A stretch of 64,000 nucleotides of DNA from Paenibacillus rigui. Its GTDB lineage: Bacteria; Bacillota; Bacilli; Paenibacillales; NBRC-103111. Below, in pieces: positions 15,914 through 28,373 of the stretch. Both the position numbers and the translations under genes were made by a program. The DNA is taken from the NCBI RefSeq assembly GCF_002234615.1, contig NZ_NMQW01000017.1, positions 248,001 through 312,000 on the forward strand, written 5' to 3'. A model generated the notes under the pieces. The model saw nothing but the letters and a program-made list of their open reading frames with translations, had not been told where the DNA came from and ran no database searches. Position 1 is the stretch's first letter. Each line of letters starts with the position of its first letter.

Positions 15914-16570
15914 TTATTTACCGAATTCGCTAGGGTTCAAGCGCCAAGCCTTGAGCGCCTCCAGATCAGCCTGCTGAATGCTGCCCTGCTTCAAGGCTAC
16001 GTCAATCAGAATCGAGTAATTCGTCAGCGTTTCAAATGGAATGCCTGCACCAGCAAACGCTTCGGACGCTTTCTCGAATTGATAGGAGAAAATGCCGAGT
16101 ACTCCAAGGGCTTGGGCTCCTGCATCATTTACAGCCAATGCTACCTTCAAGGAGCTGCCGCCGGTAGAGATCAGGTCTTCGATAACGACTGTTTTTTGCC
16201 CTGGTTGGATGTAGCCCTCGATCAGATTCTCTTTGCCGTGGCCTTTGGCCTTGTCGCGAACATACACCATCGGCAGGTTCAGTTTCTGCGCAACCCATGC
16301 CGCATGAGGAATACCGCCTGTTGCGGCTCCTGCGATCACTTCCGCATCGGGGAAGTTTTCACGAATCAAAGCAACCAGTCCGTCAGCAATCAGCTCACGA
16401 ACCTCCGGATACGAAATGGTAATCCGATTATCGCAGTAAATAGGCGACTTGAGTCCGGATGTCCAAGTAAATGGCTGATTCGGACGAAGCGCAACCGCCT
16501 GAATATGGAGTAATGCCGCTGCCACTTGCTCTGCCAGCTGAGGATTCGTTACAATCGTTTTGGTTGACAT
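15914..16570 (-). CDS. pyrE: Orotate phosphoribosyltransferase
   Basis: PyrE (218 aa) joins orotate to PRPP to make orotidine monophosphate. The PRPP-binding motif VVIEDLISTGGS is near residue 128, and TSGLKSPIYCDNR near 37 is the usual N-terminal hood segment. The start at 16570 has GGGAG 11 nt upstream; an in-frame ATG at 16606 lacks a site. It is the last gene of the pyr run, 42 nt behind pyrF. The next 200 bp hold the repeat element and then a terminator. Confidence 0.96.
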   Translation of the reverse strand: MSTKTIVTNPQLAEQVAAALLHIQAVALRPNQPFTWTSGLKSPIYCDNRITISYPEVRELIADGLVALIRENFPDAEVIAGAATGGIPHAAWVAQKLNLPMVYVRDKAKGHGKENLIEGYIQPGQKTVVIEDLISTGGSSLKVALAVNDAGAQALGVLGIFSYQFEKASEAFAGAGIPFETLTNYSILIDVALKQGSIQQADLEALKAWRLNPSEFGK

Positions 16571-16612
16571 GGGTTTAATCTCCCTTTCCGGTTCCAATAT
16601 TATCATTTAGGT

Positions 16613-17350
16613 TTAGTTTACTTCTTGCACCGATGCAATGATCGCTTCCAAGGCCGCTCTAGGGTCCGCTGCGCCTGTTATCGGACGTCCGATAACCACG
16701 TAGTCGGTTCCTTGAGCAAAAGCCTCAGGAGGCGTCATGACGCGCGACTGATCGCCAATTGCCGCCCCTGCCGGACGAATCCCCGGAGTCACAGTGACGA
16801 AGCCGCTGCCGCACGCTTCCTTGATTCGCGTTACTTCCAGAGGCGAAGCAACTACGCCATTCAGACCTGCCGCTTGCGCCAAACGTGCATAGCGAAGAAC
16901 TGCCTCCTCCACCGTTCCTGCGAGACCGATTTCCTCATTCATCACCGTCTGGCTGGTGCTCGTCAATTGGGTCACGGCGATCACGATCGGCTTCACTGCG
17001 TTCGTTGATCCATTCAACGCTTTGTCTACGCCCTCCATCGCATACTCCATCATCTGCTTGCCGCCGGCCGCATGGACGTTGAACATATCCACACCAAGCC
17101 GGGTGACGCTCTCGGAGCCGCCCTTGACCGTATTCGGGATATCGTGCATCTTCACATCCAGAAATACTTTATATCCCTGTTCCTTCAGGCTGAGCACGAA
17201 CTGCGGGCCTGCGCTGTAGAACAACTGCATCCCTACCTTCATGTAGCACGGGATGCCCTTTAGTGCCTCTACCAGCTGACGGGCTTCGTTCGCTTCCGCA
17301 TAATCCAGAGCCACCATGATTCGCTCTGCTACGTTCGTTATCTTCGTCAT
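16613..17350 (-). CDS. pyrF: Orotidine 5'-phosphate decarboxylase
   Basis: PyrF (245 aa) decarboxylates OMP to UMP, the last step of de novo pyrimidine synthesis. The catalytic Asp-Lys-Asp network is in FLDVKMHDIPNTV near residue 67, and the C-terminal phosphate-binding motif GTDYVVIGRPIT near 215. It is a TIM-barrel, group 1 enzyme of usual length. AGGAGGCGG precedes the ATG. A 114-nt gap with a strong hairpin separates it from carB. Confidence 0.97.
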   Translation of the reverse strand: MTKITNVAERIMVALDYAEANEARQLVEALKGIPCYMKVGMQLFYSAGPQFVLSLKEQGYKVFLDVKMHDIPNTVKGGSESVTRLGVDMFNVHAAGGKQMMEYAMEGVDKALNGSTNAVKPIVIAVTQLTSTSQTVMNEEIGLAGTVEEAVLRYARLAQAAGLNGVVASPLEVTRIKEACGSGFVTVTPGIRPAGAAIGDQSRVMTPPEAFAQGTDYVVIGRPITGAADPRAALEAIIASVQEVN

Positions 17351-17402
17351 GAAAAATACCGCCTCCTCTACCCGTTGTACAAGCGAACCCGCCTAATCAA
17401 GG

Positions 17403-17446
17403 GATTAGCACAGCTTCCTATGTGCTCACAGGCTGCTGTGCTAATC
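17403..17446. other. 12-bp intercistronic hairpin between carB and pyrF
   Basis: GATTAGCACAGC (17403-17414) and GCTGTGCTAATC (17435-17446) are perfect complements around a 20-nt loop. There is no T-run on the minus strand, so it is unlikely to be a simple terminator of the pyr message; a processing or stability structure is more likely. Confidence 0.55.
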
Positions 17447-17464
17447 TTGTTTGTAATTCTTATA

Positions 17465-20400
17465 TTAGTTAAAAGCAGGCATCGGTCTGGATTGGAAGTT
17501 GATCGCCTCAAGCATATGCCAAAGCGCTCTTACCGTATCCAAGGATGTCATACATACGATACCGTTCTCTACCGCTTCCCGGCGAATCCGGAAGCCATCT
17601 CGCTCAGGCGTTTTGCCTTTGGTCAACGTATTGACCACGAAGTGCGCTTCACCATTGCGGATCAGGTCAAGAATATTCGGTGAGCCTTCGCTCAGCTTGT
17701 TCACATGAGTTACAACAAGTCCCGCTTCTTCCAATGCTTTCGCGGTACCGCCGGTAGCCACGATTTTGTAGCCCAGCTTGTAGAAGCCGGTCAAAATTTC
17801 AATCGCTTCATCTTTATCTTTATCCGCAACCGTTGCGATAATGGAACCGGTTGGCGGGATTTTCATACCGGAACCGATCAAGCCTTTGTACAATGCTTTG
17901 GCAAAGTTCTCATCGCGGCCCATAACCTCACCGGTCGATTTCATTTCAGGTCCGAGCGTTGTATCCACACGGCGCAGCTTAGCGAAGGAGAATACAGGCA
18001 CTTTCACCGATACGTAGTTATCTTCAGGCCACAAGCCCGTTTCGTAACCCATATCCGCCAGCTTCTCACCCATAATGATACGCGTAGCAACGTTGGCCAT
18101 AGGGATTTTGGTTACTTTACTCAAGAACGGCACTGTTCTGGACGAACGAGGGTTTACCTCGATAACATAAGCTTGCTCCTGGAAAATAACGAACTGGATG
18201 TTCACTAAGCCAATTACTTGAAGTCCGCGAGCAATCTTCGTCGTGATGTCGATGATTTGCTGTTTGATGTCGTCAGAGATCGTTTGCGGCGGATATACGG
18301 CGATGGAGTCACCGGAGTGTACGCCCGCTCTTTCCACGTGCTCCATAATTCCTGGGATTAAGACTGTTTCTTTATCGCAGATCGCGTCAACTTCCACTTC
18401 TTTCCCCAGCATGTAACGGTCGATCAGTACCGGATGCTCCGGATTGATTTTCACCGCATATTCCATGTAGCTCAGAAGCTCTTCATCGGAATAAACGATT
18501 TCCATCGCGCGGCCGCCCAGGACGTAGGAAGGACGGACAAGCACCGGATAACCGAAGTTGGCAGCCATGCCGACAGCTTGGTCAACGGAAGTGACTGTGC
18601 CACCCGGAGGCTGTGCAATATCCAGGCCGCGAAGCAGCGCTTCGAATTTTTTACGGTCTTCCGCCGCATCGATATTTTCAAGATCCGTACCCAGGATGCG
18701 AACTCCGGCTTTAGCCAGCGGCGCAGCCAGGTTGATCGCCGTTTGACCGCCGAATTGAACGATAACGCCGATGGGCTTCTCGCGCTCGATGACGTTCATA
18801 ACATCCTCGAAGAACAAAGGCTCGAAGTACAATCTGTCCGAGGTGTTGAAGTCCGTCGATACCGTTTCCGGGTTGTTGTTGATAATAACCGCCTCGTAGC
18901 CTGCCGCTTGGATCGCCCAAACTGCGTGTACTGTCGAGTAGTCAAACTCGATCCCTTGACCGATACGAATCGGACCGGAGCCCAGTACGACAACCTTTTG
19001 CTTCGACGTTTCTTTGACTTCGTCCTCTTGCTCGTACGTTGAGTAGTAGTAAGGTGTCGTCGCTTCAAACTCAGCCGCACATGTATCAACCATTTTGTAT
19101 ACCGGCTTCAGGTTCAAGCTGATCCGGTAAGCGCGAATGTCGGCTTCATTCGTAAAGTTCAGGCCTGTGTTCGCATTCGCACGGATTTCGGCAATCGCCC
19201 GGTCCGTGAACCCTTTGCGCTTCGCCTCAAACAGAAGCTCTTGAGTCAGCTCAGGCTGTTTCAGCTCTTCCTCGAATTGAATCATGCCTTCGAGCTTATG
19301 CAGGAACCACCAGTCAATCTTGGTCAGATCCTGAATTTGCTGCAAAGTGTAGCCGCGGCGGTAAGCTTCCGCAATAAGGAACATGCGTTCGTCATCCGGC
19401 TTCACCAGACGCGCTTCAAGCGTCTCTTTATCCAGCAGATCCGTTTCTTTCAGGAACAAACGGTGAACGCCGATTTCCAGGGAACGAATCGCTTTGTGAA
19501 TCGATTCCTCAAAGGTACGGCCAATGGCCATAACTTCGCCCGTAGCTTTCATTTGAGTCCCCAGCTTACGGTTAGCCGCCGTAAATTTATCGAACGGCCA
19601 GCGTGGAATTTTCGATACGATATAATCCAGCGTTGGCTCAAAGCATGCATAAGTTTGACCCGTAACCGGGTTGATAATTTCGTCCAGCGTATAGCCGATC
19701 GCGATTTTGGCAGCCATTTTGGCAATCGGATAACCGGTCGCTTTGGAAGCCAGCGCGGAGGAACGGCTTACACGAGGGTTTACCTCGATAACATAGTATT
19801 GGAAGCTGAACGGATCCAGCGCGAATTGTACGTTACATCCGCCTTCGATGTTCAAGGCGCGAATAATTTTCAACGATGCGGAACGCAGCATTTGGTACTC
19901 GCGGTCCGACAGCGTTTGGCTAGGCGCAACGACGATACTGTCGCCCGTATGTACGCCAACCGGGTCAAAGTTTTCCATGTTACACACGACGATACAGTTG
20001 TCGTTCGCGTCACGCATAACCTCGTACTCGACTTCTTTCATGCCGGCAATGCTTTTCTCGATCAAGCATTGGCCAATCGGACTGTAACGGATACCGGAAG
20101 CAACAGTTTCCAGAAGTTCTTCTTCGTTAGCACAAATCCCCCCGCCTGTACCGCCCAAAGTGTACGCCGGACGAACGATGATCGGGTAGCCGATTTCGTT
20201 TGCGAAGTCTACCGCTTCTTGAACGGTTGTAACAATCGTACTGTCCGGAACCGGCTGTTCCAGCTCTCTCATCAGATCGCGGAACAAGTCGCGGTCTTCC
20301 GCTTTCTCGATAGCTGTCAGCTGTGTGCCGAGCAGCTTCACATTTTCACGTTCCAGTACGCCTGCGCGTGCAAGCTCAACGGCCATATTCAAGCCCGTTT

Positions 20401-20677
20401 GCCCGCCTAAGGTCGGCAGCAATCCGTCAGGACGCTCCTGGCGAATGATTTGGGTAACGAATTCCAGTGTAATCGGCTCGATGTATACTTTATCCGCCAT
20501 GTTCGTATCGGTCATGATGGTGGCCGGGTTGCTGTTGATCAGTACAACCTCCATGCCTTCTTCTTTCAAAGCTTGACACGCTTGGGTTCCTGCATAGTCG
20601 AACTCAGCGGCTTGCCCGATGACGATTGGACCGGACCCGATAACTAATATTTTTTTGAGGCTATTATTTTTTGGCAT
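17465..20677 (-). CDS. carB: Carbamoyl-phosphate synthase large subunit
   Basis: CarB (1070 aa) makes carbamoyl phosphate from bicarbonate, ATP and ammonia delivered by CarA. Two homologous halves each have an ATP-grasp domain: [15 protein letters not shown] at the N-terminus and [15 protein letters not shown] near residue 553; a C-terminal MGS-like regulatory domain begins near 930 ([15 protein letters not shown]). Its clustering with pyr genes marks it as the pyrimidine-route synthase (PyrAB); a separate arginine-route pair may exist elsewhere. The start at 20677 ([12 protein letters not shown]) follows GGGAG within the carA coding end, so the two genes overlap by 14 nt and are coupled. Confidence 0.97.
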   Translation of the reverse strand: MPKNNSLKKILVIGSGPIVIGQAAEFDYAGTQACQALKEEGMEVVLINSNPATIMTDTNMADKVYIEPITLEFVTQIIRQERPDGLLPTLGGQTGLNMAVELARAGVLERENVKLLGTQLTAIEKAEDRDLFRDLMRELEQPVPDSTIVTTVQEAVDFANEIGYPIIVRPAYTLGGTGGGICANEEELLETVASGIRYSPIGQCLIEKSIAGMKEVEYEVMRDANDNCIVVCNMENFDPVGVHTGDSIVVAPSQTLSDREYQMLRSASLKIIRALNIEGGCNVQFALDPFSFQYYVIEVNPRVSRSSALASKATGYPIAKMAAKIAIGYTLDEIINPVTGQTYACFEPTLDYIVSKIPRWPFDKFTAANRKLGTQMKATGEVMAIGRTFEESIHKAIRSLEIGVHRLFLKETDLLDKETLEARLVKPDDERMFLIAEAYRRGYTLQQIQDLTKIDWWFLHKLEGMIQFEEELKQPELTQELLFEAKRKGFTDRAIAEIRANANTGLNFTNEADIRAYRISLNLKPVYKMVDTCAAEFEATTPYYYSTYEQEDEVKETSKQKVVVLGSGPIRIGQGIEFDYSTVHAVWAIQAAGYEAVIINNNPETVSTDFNTSDRLYFEPLFFEDVMNVIEREKPIGVIVQFGGQTAINLAAPLAKAGVRILGTDLENIDAAEDRKKFEALLRGLDIAQPPGGTVTSVDQAVGMAANFGYPVLVRPSYVLGGRAMEIVYSDEELLSYMEYAVKINPEHPVLIDRYMLGKEVEVDAICDKETVLIPGIMEHVERAGVHSGDSIAVYPPQTISDDIKQQIIDITTKIARGLQVIGLVNIQFVIFQEQAYVIEVNPRSSRTVPFLSKVTKIPMANVATRIIMGEKLADMGYETGLWPEDNYVSVKVPVFSFAKLRRVDTTLGPEMKSTGEVMGRDENFAKALYKGLIGSGMKIPPTGSIIATVADKDKDEAIEILTGFYKLGYKIVATGGTAKALEEAGLVVTHVNKLSEGSPNILDLIRNGEAHFVVNTLTKGKTPERDGFRIRREAVENGIVCMTSLDTVRALWHMLEAINFQSRPMPAFN

Positions 20678-21845
20678 AGTGAAGTTCTCCCTTCGATGCA
20701 TCAGCGGCACCGGATTGGCCGGCTAGCTTGGAAGCGGCGGATAGCTGCGCTTGTTTTGGAAGACGCGGGTTATCCTGCTTGAATTTGCGGATTGATTCGA
20801 TAAAGTCATCGAACAGGTAACTCGAGTCAAATGGTCCAGGTGCCGCTTCCGGATGGTACTGTACCGAAAACGCCGGATATTTCTTATGTCTCAAGCCCTC
20901 AACGGTTTTATCGTTGTTATTGATATGAGTGACTTCCAGCTCCGTATTGGCGATGGAATCTTCTTTTACAGTGTAGCCATGGTTCTGGGAAGTGATATAG
21001 CAGCGATTGCTGATCAAATCTTTGACCGGGTGGTTTCCTCCGCGGTGACCGAATGGCAGCTTCTCCGTATCGGCGCCACAAGCAAGTGCCAGCAGCTGGT
21101 GACCCAAGCAAATACCGAAGATCGGGAATTCGCCCAGCAGCTCGGAAATCATTTTGGCTGCGTGCGGAACATCCTTCGGATCCCCAGGGCCGTTGGACAG
21201 CATAATCCCGTCCGGAGCCAAGCGGCGGATTTGCTCTGCCGTCGTGTCTTGCGGAACGACTACCACGTTGCAGCCGCGTTTGGTCAAATCATGCAGGATA
21301 CCGCTTTTGGAGCCGAAGTCCACCAGCACGATGCGCTCTTTCGTACCCGGTACGCTGAATACGCTCTTCGTCGATACACGGGATACTTGATCGGTCATCA
21401 GCGGGTTTGCTTTCAGCTGCTCCAGCAGCTCAGCTACCGGCTTGTTGGATGTTGTCAGCAGCCCCTTCATAACGCCATGATGACGAATACGGCGAGTCAG
21501 CATCCGGGTATCGATCTCACTAATGCCGATGATGCCGTACTCTTTCAGCAGGCTGTCCAGCGAATACTCCGCTCTCCAGTTGCTTGGCACTTCTTCAAGA
21601 CGGCGAACCACGAACCCGTGAATAAATGGACGCACCGATTCAAAGTCATCCCGTGTAATCCCGTAGTTCCCGATCAGCGGGTAAGTCATTGTCACGATTT
21701 GTCCGCAGTAGGACGGATCGGATAGAACCTCCTGATAACCTGTAATTCCTGTATTAAAAACGACTTCCCCCGTCGATTCACCTTCACTACCGAATGCTTT
21801 TCCGGTAAACAATGTACCGTCTTCCAATAACAATCTTGCCTGCAT
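20664..21845 (-). CDS. carA: Carbamoyl-phosphate synthase small (glutaminase) subunit
   Basis: CarA (393 aa) hydrolyses glutamine and passes ammonia to CarB. An N-terminal CPSase domain ([20 protein letters not shown]) is followed by a class I glutamine amidotransferase with the nucleophile in [15 protein letters not shown] near residue 240 and the His-Glu pair in [11 protein letters not shown] near 345. The C-terminal tail of about 40 residues ([18 protein letters not shown]) is low-complexity and extends past the usual end. ATG at 21845 has AAGGAG upstream; a TTG 9 nt earlier is less well spaced. The 93-nt gap to pyrC holds no strong hairpin. Confidence 0.97.
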   Translation of the reverse strand: MQARLLLEDGTLFTGKAFGSEGESTGEVVFNTGITGYQEVLSDPSYCGQIVTMTYPLIGNYGITRDDFESVRPFIHGFVVRRLEEVPSNWRAEYSLDSLLKEYGIIGISEIDTRMLTRRIRHHGVMKGLLTTSNKPVAELLEQLKANPLMTDQVSRVSTKSVFSVPGTKERIVLVDFGSKSGILHDLTKRGCNVVVVPQDTTAEQIRRLAPDGIMLSNGPGDPKDVPHAAKMISELLGEFPIFGICLGHQLLALACGADTEKLPFGHRGGNHPVKDLISNRCYITSQNHGYTVKEDSIANTELEVTHINNNDKTVEGLRHKKYPAFSVQYHPEAAPGPFDSSYLFDDFIESIRKFKQDNPRLPKQAQLSAASKLAGQSGAADASKGELHYAKK

Positions 21846-21938
21846 CGATTTCAACTCCTTATCAGTTAACTTCCCCTTGGTGATGCTGTTTCTACCTTGT
21901 CTAACCTATGACTCAGGCTTCGTCCGATCGATTCCCGA

Positions 21939-23228
21939 TCAGGCTTCCGACCAAACGACCTTACCGCCAACGATGGTTGTTGTAGGCCAGCCTTTCAGAC
22001 TCCAGCCGATGAACGGCGTATTCGTACCTTTGGACAGAAAATCCTTCGGATCCACTTCTTTTTCTGTCTCCAGATCAATAATTGTTATATCTGCTTCCTT
22101 ACCCACTTCCAACTTGCCGTATGGCAATCCGAATACTTGAGCCGGCAGGGACGTCATTTTCTCTACCAGGAACTGCAGCGTCCATTGTCCGGTCGCTACG
22201 AACTTCGTGTACAACAGCGGGAACGCCGTTTCGAAACCGACGATGCCGAATGGCGCCAGGTCTACGCCGCGCGCCTTCTCTTCGGCGCTGTGCGGAGCGT
22301 GGTCCGTTACGATAATGTCGATCGTACCGTCCAGCAAGCCTTCGATGCATGCTTGTACGTCTCTCGGCGTACGCAGCGGGGGATTCATTTTCCAGTTCGC
22401 GTCCATGCCCGGAATGTCTTCATCCGACAGGATTAAATGGTGCGGGCACACCTCGGCAGTTACTTTAATGCCGAATTGCTTCGCGTGGCGAATCAGGCGA
22501 ACCGATTGCTCAGTGCTCACGTGGCACACATGGTAATGTACCCCTGTTGCTTCAGCCAGCAGACAATCGCGTCCGACATGGATCGCTTCCGATTCATTCG
22601 GAATAGCTTTCAGTCCGTGCTTCTTGGAGAACGCTCCCTCGCTTACCCATGCGCCTTCTACCAATGTGTTATCTTCGCAGTGCGCGATAATCGGAAGGCC
22701 GATCGAGGCTGCCTTCGCCATCGCATCTTTCATCATCTGCGCACTCTGTACGCCTACACCATCGTCTGTGTAGCCAATGACACCCGCTTCCTTCAGCGCG
22801 TCAAAATCCGTCAGCTCGCGACCGAGCTCGTTCTTGGTGATACATCCGTAAGGCAGAACGCGCACGATGCCTTCCGAAGCAGCCTTGTCCAGCACGTATT
22901 TCACCGTCTCTACCGTATCGATAACCGGACGCGTGTTCGGCATGCAGGCGATGGTCGTAAACCCTCCGCGTGCCGCTGAGCGGGTACCGCTCGCGATCGT
23001 TTCCTTGTGCTCGAAGCCCGGCTCACGCAAATGCACGTGCATATCGATCAGACCCGGGGTCACGAGCTTGCCTTCTGCACGGACAACCGTGTGGCCCGCC
23101 GTATCCGGCTGCACGCCTGTGCCTGCATCGATGATCTTCTCAATCACATTGCCTTCAATCAAAATATGCTGCTTCGTCAGCTGGTTGCCCTCAGCAACCA
23201 CTTGTGCGTCCAGTATCCAAATTCCCAT
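21939..23228 (-). CDS. pyrC: Dihydroorotase
   Basis: PyrC (429 aa) closes carbamoyl aspartate to dihydroorotate. It is a type I amidohydrolase: metal ligands in DMHVHLREPG near residue 60, His in IIAHCEDN near 178 and CHVSTEQS near 230, and Asp in IVTDHAPHS near 304. The start at 23228 (MGIWILDAQ) has CAGGAGG upstream; the ATG at 23243 reads through that site. It lies 50 nt behind pyrB. Confidence 0.96.
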   Translation of the reverse strand: MGIWILDAQVVAEGNQLTKQHILIEGNVIEKIIDAGTGVQPDTAGHTVVRAEGKLVTPGLIDMHVHLREPGFEHKETIASGTRSAARGGFTTIACMPNTRPVIDTVETVKYVLDKAASEGIVRVLPYGCITKNELGRELTDFDALKEAGVIGYTDDGVGVQSAQMMKDAMAKAASIGLPIIAHCEDNTLVEGAWVSEGAFSKKHGLKAIPNESEAIHVGRDCLLAEATGVHYHVCHVSTEQSVRLIRHAKQFGIKVTAEVCPHHLILSDEDIPGMDANWKMNPPLRTPRDVQACIEGLLDGTIDIIVTDHAPHSAEEKARGVDLAPFGIVGFETAFPLLYTKFVATGQWTLQFLVEKMTSLPAQVFGLPYGKLEVGKEADITIIDLETEKEVDPKDFLSKGTNTPFIGWSLKGWPTTTIVGGKVVWSEA

Positions 23229-23278
23229 GACAGCCTCCTGCACGTTCTATATTTAAAAGTTGTTGTTAACCCTATCGC

Positions 23279-24948
<1,670 letters not shown>

Positions 24949-24960
24949 TCAGTTACGAGT

Positions 24961-24989
24961 ATTATGCCATGTTCGACAATCGATGTCAA
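24961..24989 (-). promoter_or_regulatory. pyr operon promoter
   Basis: On the minus strand TTGACA (24989-24984), 17 nt and CATAAT (24966-24961) form a near-consensus sigma-A promoter that would start RNA about 200 nt before pyrR. Confidence 0.82.
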
Positions 24990-25019
24990 GAGTACTGTCG
25001 AGCATTGTCGCCTCCAACA

Positions 25020-25048
25020 TTGCTAGAACAAGGCTTTTGTGCTATAAA
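25020..25048 (+). promoter_or_regulatory. dapH promoter
   Basis: TTGCTA (25020-25025), 17 nt and TATAAA (25043-25048), divergent from the pyr promoter. Confidence 0.65.
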
Positions 25049-25122
25049 GAGAGAGAATGTTTTCGTGGTGTCCGGATGCAACGAGGCACGCGTAATTTTA
25101 CATAAGGAGTTGTATATAACCC

Positions 25123-25833
25123 ATGTTGGAAATGAACACAGAAGAAGTTATTGCATTTATTAAGAACAGTACAAAGAAAACCCCAGTGAAAGTATATGTG
25201 AAGGGTGACTTGGAATCGATCGATTTCGGTACAAGCATCCAATCCTTCGTATCCGGAAAAAGCGGCGTTTTGTTCGGCGAATGGACTGACGTAAAAGCAA
25301 TTTTGGACGCAAACTCTTCCAAAATCGAAGATTACGTGGTTGAAAACGACCGTCGTAATTCCGCAATTCCTACATTAGACTTGAAAAACATCAATGCTCG
25401 CATCGAGCCGGGCGCTATCATCCGCGATAAAGTAGCTATCGGTGACAACGCCATCATCATGATGGGCGCTTCCATCAACATCGGCGCTTCCATCGGTGCC
25501 GGTACGATGATCGATATGAATGTAGTAGTAGGCGGCCGCGCTAAGATCGGCGCTATGTGCCATATCGGTGCAGGCTCCGTTGTCGCCGGCGTTATCGAGC
25601 CTCCTTCCGCTCAGCCGGTTGTTATCGAAGACGACGTGCTTGTAGGTGCCAACGCGGTTATCCTCGAAGGCGTACGCATCGGTAAAGGCTCCGTTGTAGC
25701 GGCAGGTGCGGTTGTTACCGTAGATGTTCCTGAAAATTCGGTCGTTGCAGGCGCTCCTGCACGCGTCATCAAAACCGTTGATGCCAAAACAAAGTCCAAA
25801 ACGGAAATTTTGCAAGACCTGCGCACCCTGTAA
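25123..25833 (+). CDS. dapH: 2,3,4,5-tetrahydropyridine-2,6-dicarboxylate N-acetyltransferase
   Basis: DapH (236 aa) acetylates tetrahydrodipicolinate, the first step of the acetyl branch to diaminopimelate and lysine. A short N-terminal alpha/beta part ([16 protein letters not shown]) precedes a left-handed beta-helix from about residue 90 ([38 protein letters not shown]). The length and both blocks match Bacillus YkuQ. AAGGAG lies 13 nt before the ATG, so the ATG at 25132 is an alternative start. dapL follows in the same direction and patA faces them, giving the three pathway-specific enzymes in one place. Confidence 0.95.
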   Translation: MLEMNTEEVIAFIKNSTKKTPVKVYVKGDLESIDFGTSIQSFVSGKSGVLFGEWTDVKAILDANSSKIEDYVVENDRRNSAIPTLDLKNINARIEPGAIIRDKVAIGDNAIIMMGASINIGASIGAGTMIDMNVVVGGRAKIGAMCHIGAGSVVAGVIEPPSAQPVVIEDDVLVGANAVILEGVRIGKGSVVAAGAVVTVDVPENSVVAGAPARVIKTVDAKTKSKTEILQDLRTL

Positions 25834-25850
25834 GGTGATGTGCTGAACGG

Positions 25851-25873
25851 GGCTCGGCGATCATCGCCGGGCC
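25851..25873 (+). other. Hairpin between dapH and dapL
   Basis: GGCTCGGCGA (25851-25860) pairs along its whole length with TCGCCGGGCC (25864-25873) around a 3-nt loop TCA. The following TCTTCTC is a poor T-run. It may slow or partly end transcription, or protect the upstream message. Confidence 0.5.
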
Positions 25874-25923
25874 TCTTCTCAGTAGGTAGGATCCTTGTCC
25901 ATTGAAAGGAGGATGTTTTCACG

Positions 25924-27090
25924 ATGACAGTTTCAACGCGCTCTACACAGGCAGGGGCTTCCCCCAGCCCTTTTGTCGCTATCCGCAGAGAGCTTCACCA
26001 GATTCCTGAGCCCGGCTTCGCCGAATTCAAAACCCAGCAGTATTTGCTGAACTATATCGCTTCGCTTCCGCAGGACCGTGTCGAAGTCCGCACCTGGCGG
26101 ACAGGTATTTTCGTCCACGTTAAGGGAACCGCGCCTACTCGGCGCTTCGGCTACCGTGCGGATATGGACGGATTGCCGATCAATGAAGAGACAAGCTATG
26201 AATTCCGGTCTACTCATCCGGGATATATGCATGCTTGCGGTCACGACGTACATATGTCCATCGGGCTTGGCGTGCTGACCCATTTCGTTCAACATCCGAT
26301 ACGCGACGATATCACCTTTATTTTTCAGCCAGCAGAGGAGGGGCCTGGCGGTGCCAAGCCCATGCTGGAAGCACCCGAGCTGCAGGACTGGATGCCCGAT
26401 CAAATTGTGGCGCTGCATATCGCGCCGGAATATCCGGTTGGAACCATTGCAACGAAGCCCGGTATTTTATTTGCCAATACATCTGAGCTGTTCATCGACT
26501 TGACGGGAAAAGGCGGTCACGCCGCATTTCCTCATCATGCCAACGATATGGTCATCACAGCCTGCCAGTTGGTCGGTCAGCTTCAAACGATTATCTCCCG
26601 CAATGTCAATCCATTGGATTCGGCTGTCATTACTATCGGTAAAATCGACGGCGGGACAAAACAAAACATTATTGCCGAGAAGGCCCGGCTGGAGGGAACG
26701 ATCCGGACGCTGTCAGCCGAAACGATGACCCTTGTCAAATCGCGGATTGAGTCTCTGACAGCGGGTATTGAAGCCGGGTTTAACTGTACGGTGGACATTG
26801 ACTACGGAGCTAACTATAGACAGGTGTTCAATCATGAAGAAACGACCCGCGAGTTTATGAATTGGGTTCAAGCCAACGGCTCCGTTCAGCTGATCGAATG
26901 TACGGAAGCGATGACAGGAGAAGACTTCGGGTATTTTCTGGAGCAAATCCCCGGCTTCATGTTCTGGCTGGGCGTTGATACGCCCTATGGTCTGCATCAT
27001 GCCAAAATCGAGCCTCAGGAAGATGCTATTGACCTGGCTATTACCATGATCAGTGATTATATTTCCTGGAAATCCGGTACATCCGTATAA
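25924..27090 (+). CDS. dapL: N-acetyldiaminopimelate deacetylase
   Basis: A 388-residue M20 metallopeptidase-family enzyme that removes acetate from N-acetyl-LL-diaminopimelate. Metal ligands appear in [12 protein letters not shown] near residue 105, [10 protein letters not shown] near 138, [10 protein letters not shown] near 160 and GLHHAKIEP near 360. The homologue in Bacillus is YkuR, also next to dapH. AAAGGAGGATG precedes the ATG. Its placement beside dapH and patA separates it from look-alike amidohydrolases. It ends at a strong shared terminator with patA. Confidence 0.93.
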   Translation: MTVSTRSTQAGASPSPFVAIRRELHQIPEPGFAEFKTQQYLLNYIASLPQDRVEVRTWRTGIFVHVKGTAPTRRFGYRADMDGLPINEETSYEFRSTHPGYMHACGHDVHMSIGLGVLTHFVQHPIRDDITFIFQPAEEGPGGAKPMLEAPELQDWMPDQIVALHIAPEYPVGTIATKPGILFANTSELFIDLTGKGGHAAFPHHANDMVITACQLVGQLQTIISRNVNPLDSAVITIGKIDGGTKQNIIAEKARLEGTIRTLSAETMTLVKSRIESLTAGIEAGFNCTVDIDYGANYRQVFNHEETTREFMNWVQANGSVQLIECTEAMTGEDFGYFLEQIPGFMFWLGVDTPYGLHHAKIEPQEDAIDLAITMISDYISWKSGTSV

Positions 27091-27152
27091 GCACGGTTAC
27101 CTGCGGGATCGTCTGATGCTTGCCTCTTCACGGGCGGAATTCAAAAGAACAC

Positions 27153-27195
27153 AAAAAGCTCCTACCCTTTAAACTGCAAAGGGTAGGAGCTTTTT
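27153..27195. terminator. Bidirectional terminator between dapL and patA
   Basis: Eighteen perfectly paired bases, AAAAAGCTCCTACCCTTT (27153-27170) and AAAGGGTAGGAGCTTTTT (27178-27195), with a 7-nt loop. A- and T-runs make it effective both ways. Confidence 0.93.
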
Positions 27196-27201
27196 CGTCT
27201 A

Positions 27202-28356
27202 CTATAGCTTGCTGACAAAAGCGGCCAGCCGTTCCATCGCTTTTTCCAGAACCTCCATGCTGTAGGCATAAGAAATCCGGATGTAGCCTTCCCCAAAGCT
27301 GGAGAAAGCATCCCCAGGTACAACCGCCACGCGTTGTTCTTCCAAAAGCTTCATCGTGAAGTCCATCGATGACAGCTTAAAGCGTTCTATGGACGGGAAC
27401 AGGTAGAACGCACCCTCCGGTTTCTCAAGCTCAAATCCCATGTGCACCAACCGGTCATAAACGAAATCTCTGCGGGCAACATAAGCCTCTTTCATGGGTA
27501 AAGCATCGTCCACACCGTTCGTCAGCGCTTCAAGAGCCGCATATTGGCTCACCGAGCTTGCGCAGGTGACATTGTACTGATGCACCTTGACCATGTGCTG
27601 GGAGATCGATTCCGGAGCAAAGGTAAACCCGATTCTCCATCCGGTCATCGAATGGGATTTGGACAAGCCATTGATCACAATCGTCTTCTCGCGCATTCCA
27701 TCATACTTTGCAATCGAGGTATGGGATTGATCATAAATAAGTTCACTATAAATTTCATCGGATATGACGAAAATAGATTTGTCCGCCAGGAGTGCCGCGA
27801 TGTCTGCCAGCTCCTGTGAGCTCAACACTCTCCCTGTCGGGTTGGACGGATAGCACAGAATAATGCAGCGTGTCTTTTCCGTAATATGCGGCTCCAGCAG
27901 CTCTGCTGTCAGCTTGAATCCGTTGTGCCGTGTGTCCACATAAACGGGAATCCCTCCACACAAGCGAACCAACGGTTCGTATCCCGGATAAATAGGCCCG
28001 GGCAGGAGGACCTCCGCCCCTTCTTCAAGGATCGTTCTCAGCGTAATATCCAGCGCTTGGCTGGCTCCGGCGGTAACAATAATCTCGGTTTCCGGACGGT
28101 ATGTAAGACCGTATTTACCGGATACGTACGCTGCCGCCGCTTGTCGAAGCTCCAGCAGCCCGGGGTTCGGGGTGTACGTTGTTTTATGCGCATCGATAGC
28201 CGCTTTGCCTGCATCCATAATATGCTGCGGCGTCGGAAAGTCCGGCTGACCGATGGTCAAGGTCAAAGCATCTTTATAAGTACTGACAAGGTTCGATATT
28301 TTACGAATCCCTGAGATTTGAATATCTTTTACTTTGGGATTGATCAAATGTTCCAT
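27202..28356 (-). CDS. patA: N-acetyl-LL-diaminopimelate aminotransferase
   Basis: A 384-residue class I aminotransferase. The PLP lysine is in VINGLSKSHSMTGWRIG near residue 230, with CYPSNPTGRVLS near 165 and the carboxylate-binding Arg in GYIRISYAY near 360. It is close in sequence layout to Bacillus PatA/DapX, which transaminates N-acetyl-2-amino-6-oxopimelate between the DapH and DapL steps. Convergent with dapH-dapL and separated by a strong terminator; it is 17 nt downstream of rluD, so it may be read from the lspA-rluD transcript. Confidence 0.9.
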   Translation of the reverse strand: MEHLINPKVKDIQISGIRKISNLVSTYKDALTLTIGQPDFPTPQHIMDAGKAAIDAHKTTYTPNPGLLELRQAAAAYVSGKYGLTYRPETEIIVTAGASQALDITLRTILEEGAEVLLPGPIYPGYEPLVRLCGGIPVYVDTRHNGFKLTAELLEPHITEKTRCIILCYPSNPTGRVLSSQELADIAALLADKSIFVISDEIYSELIYDQSHTSIAKYDGMREKTIVINGLSKSHSMTGWRIGFTFAPESISQHMVKVHQYNVTCASSVSQYAALEALTNGVDDALPMKEAYVARRDFVYDRLVHMGFELEKPEGAFYLFPSIERFKLSSMDFTMKLLEEQRVAVVPGDAFSSFGEGYIRISYAYSMEVLEKAMERLAAFVSKL

Positions 28357-28373
28357 GGAAATCCGTCCCGTCC

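Noticed and set aside
19241-20410. 389-codon open frame on the plus strand opposite carB
   Set aside because: A shadow of strongly biased carB codon use; its translation is rich in Arg, Phe and Gln with no recognisable domain.
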